A DNA stretch of 64,000 bases, taken from the NCBI GenBank assembly GCA_018697195.1, contig CM031864.1:21079943-21143942 (forward strand). The letters are read 5' to 3'. Source of the stretch: Certhia americana (taxonomy: Eukaryota; Chordata; Aves; Passeriformes; Certhiidae). Below are positions 61,601 to 64,000 of the stretch, piece after piece; the first letter of the stretch is position 1; every line of letters begins with the position of its first letter. A model generated the notes under the pieces. That model made no database searches. It was not told where the DNA came from and saw only the letters and a list, made by a program, of their open reading frames with translations. The translations under genes and the position numbers were made by a program.

Positions 61601-64000
61601 AATACAACACACATATATATGGAGAATGAAAGAATGCTGCTACAAAACAGGCATGTGCCATGAGCCAGGCAAAGGACTGAAGAATGGAAATTCTCTTCTG
61701 AGATTTTATGTTGGAGGTTTTCATTTCAATGTGTGCATCAAAAATAATTATTTTGGGTTATAAAAATAAAAATAATGAAACTGCAGTGACTCATCTAGGA
61801 AAAAAAACCTGTACAAACATGAAGCTTTTATTGCCTTTCCAACTAAAGCAAGTATTTAGCATTCAGCCAGCATAAGAGAGACTAAAGACACAGAAATTAA
61901 TACGCTACTGAAATATACTCAGGACCACAGAAACGTCTGTCAGATTCAGAGACTTTCTTGTCTCCAAATGTGCAAATATCTTACTGAAGCTACTTTAAGT
62001 TTTGATTCTTCTGAAAAAAACTGTGAAAAAGTTATTTCCTACCTACAATAAATGAATAGATTTTAGTACTAGGCTTTAGGCAGTCAAGGCTTCTATATTG
62101 TCATTATGGACTTGAGGATATTTCTTTGTGAAAGGCATGTTTTTTAGGGTAGAGAGAGAAAAAAAAATAAGATTTTCTAATGTGCTTTTACTTAAATCCT
62201 TCAAGGTAGAAGAAATTGCACATTTTTAAACTTTATTTCAGAAAGAAGAGAAAACCTGTACTTTTAAAGGAGGGAAACCCTATGCCTTGAAAAATCTGCC
62301 AGTCAGAAAACCTGGTAGTTGTTCACTCTGAAATACAATGAATCATTTCACTCACAAAGGAGAGTCAAGACCCATTGCAATTCACTCGTTGTCTTTAAAC
62401 AGCTTTGATGATGCTTTCTGACAACATTCATACAGTTAAGTTTTTCTTCAGGAATGTCTACAGAAGGAGAATTTCAGTAATCTATTTACAAAAGCTCATG
62501 ACCAAAAATACTTGCGTAGCCTATAGCATTTGCATACTCAAGGAGGAGTAGAAACAGGATCCCACAGCGTATCCAAGCAACTGAACCTAACAGGATATGG
62601 ACCACAACTACAAATTATCCCTGAATATCTGGAAATTAAATTCCATAGTGAGAATTTTGTACCTTTGAACTGACGTATTCAACTCATAAAGCAAATAAAA
62701 CCAAGAGCTAAAATAACCAGCTTGTTTTCTGCAAATTATCCCCTCTGTCTGAGTATTTTTCTTGTGTCTGCAAATCCCGTGGTAACGCAGGTATGGTGTT
62801 TTGTGAGTTAGAGAAATTGATTGCTGCTCCCAAATAGTGAGTTTTTGTTCTTGAGATAGCAGTTAAGTTTTTCTAATATGCCACAAGCTGATGTGTTCCA
62901 TGCCTGGAAATGGTGAATCCACCCCTCACATCTCCACTGGTGGATTTTCTACACAACAGGCATGGTGCTTAACAGCACTACTCTGGAATGTCTCCTTGCT
63001 AACAAAATCAGTTTGCCATCTATTCTAGTTTATTCCCTGATCTCTTGGACCAAACCACAACTGTGATGCAGACCAAAATAACCTGTGTTCAGTGTCCAAC
63101 ACAAACTATTATACTTTGTATGTGTTTATAAAATATTGTTTACACTTCATATTTCTGAAATAGTATTATTGTGATTACCTGACCTGGTCCAGAAATTTTT
63201 AACTGGCATATCATACATACTGTATTTTGGTAGTCCTCCATGAAATCCAATAAATACCTAAAGTAATCAAAAAAATACTATGAAGAAAAACATAGCCAAA
63301 GATGTCTTGATTTCTCATCAATTGAAACAATTGTACCTTTTCTAAAGAAATGGTATTTGGCACCAAATCTGCCACACCATCTCCCATGGAGTATGACTCA
63401 GGAAGCAGATCACTTTCTGGGCAGTAAATATACAAGTTTAAGAAGGCTTCAGAAAATTGTGGCCTGGTTTTTTGCTTTTATTTACTCTCCAGTTATTACT
63501 CTTCTTTGTTTTCCAATTCACTCATTCAGAATGGGTTAGTGTTTCAAACCATGCTATAATCTTTCCAAAAAGATACAAGAAAATAAGTTCTTGTGCACCT
63601 AACTTTAGGAAAAAAAACCAACTGTACATTGTGTTGACAAGACTCACTGCAGTTACTGAAAAACTACAGCAAAATTGGATTGGTTCATAATTAGTTTTTC
63701 CATACTCTACACTACCTTCTCTTCTTTGAAGTAATACAGTTTCTTATTCTGCATCTTTATAATCCATCTTATATATCTATTAAAATCAGAGCCTAATCAG
63801 AGCAAGAGAATAGTTATTCCTCGTTGGAGTGAGAATACAGTCTTCTCTACAATGCATTGCTCACACAATGAGAAGAATTCTTTGTTCTATTTGTGTGCCA
63901 TGACATTCAAAGCCACTGATTTTACTTTTGTTATTTAGATGAACAAAAAAATTATTTTCTCATTAAAATGTACATTGGGTCATGAAAATACCCTAGGTTT
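58630..64000. other. AT-rich unique stretch
   Basis: No gene or mobile element recognised in 5.4 kb. It contains a pair of CACGTG boxes near 59.93 kb (listed separately) and a small inverted repeat AATCCACC / GGTGGATT at 62915-62945. All open frames are below 90 codons. Confidence 0.6.
59928..59944. promoter_or_regulatory. Two CACGTG E-boxes one helical turn apart
   Basis: TCACGTGGCTTCACGTG holds two canonical CACGTG hexamers (59929-59934 and 59939-59944) with centres 10 bp apart. The TCACGTG heptamer is directly repeated. CACGTG is the site of bHLH-ZIP and clock factors (USF, MYC/MAX, TFEB, CLOCK-BMAL1). The pairing is visible in sequence; binding is inferred. Confidence 0.35.

Overview
The window looks like nuclear DNA of a bird, most likely a songbird (passerine). 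It is AT-rich and CpG-poor and contains no gene I can recognise. The placement rests on interspersed repeats. There are two clear CR1 LINE 3' ends (3502-3935 on +, 44679-45230 on -) and one CR1 scrap (23525-23594, +). There is also a short element at 20852-20990 in which a tRNA-Ile-like head with A and B boxes is joined to a CR1-like tail, the architecture of the passerine SINE family TguSINE1.

Layout. 1-15 kb is single-copy-looking sequence with one CR1, a few short tandem duplications, a TTAA-flanked inverted repeat (13717-13784) and a minus-strand open segment with splice-like borders (14824-15139). 15-24 kb holds a GATA microsatellite broken by a 10-N assembly gap, a C16 run, the SINE, a 49-bp tandem duplication and the CR1 scrap. 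24-40 kb is mostly featureless, apart from a conserved-looking block near 33.2-34.0 kb, a GC-rich block at 34.03-34.44 kb and a strong hairpin at 37.47 kb. At 40.0-40.8 kb there is a probable solo LTR (ERVL-like, boundaries uncertain) containing a 266-bp CTT tract, followed by a 60/50-bp tandem duplication. 44.5-45.2 kb has a TG/TA/CA microsatellite and the minus-strand CR1. 45-64 kb is again single-copy-looking. It includes a long block at 56.7-57.7 kb resembling vertebrate conserved noncoding DNA, the longest open frame of the window (57957-58629) and a pair of CACGTG boxes near 59.93 kb.

No open frame has a recognisable domain, and most are explained by simple repeats, GC-rich patches or CR1 remnants. 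The best reading is a gene desert or a large intron whose functional content, if any, is regulatory or noncoding RNA. I found no convincing new biological system. The more useful leads are the two splice-bounded open segments, the microsatellite inside the LTR, the tRNA/CR1 SINE, the hairpins and the conserved-looking blocks.
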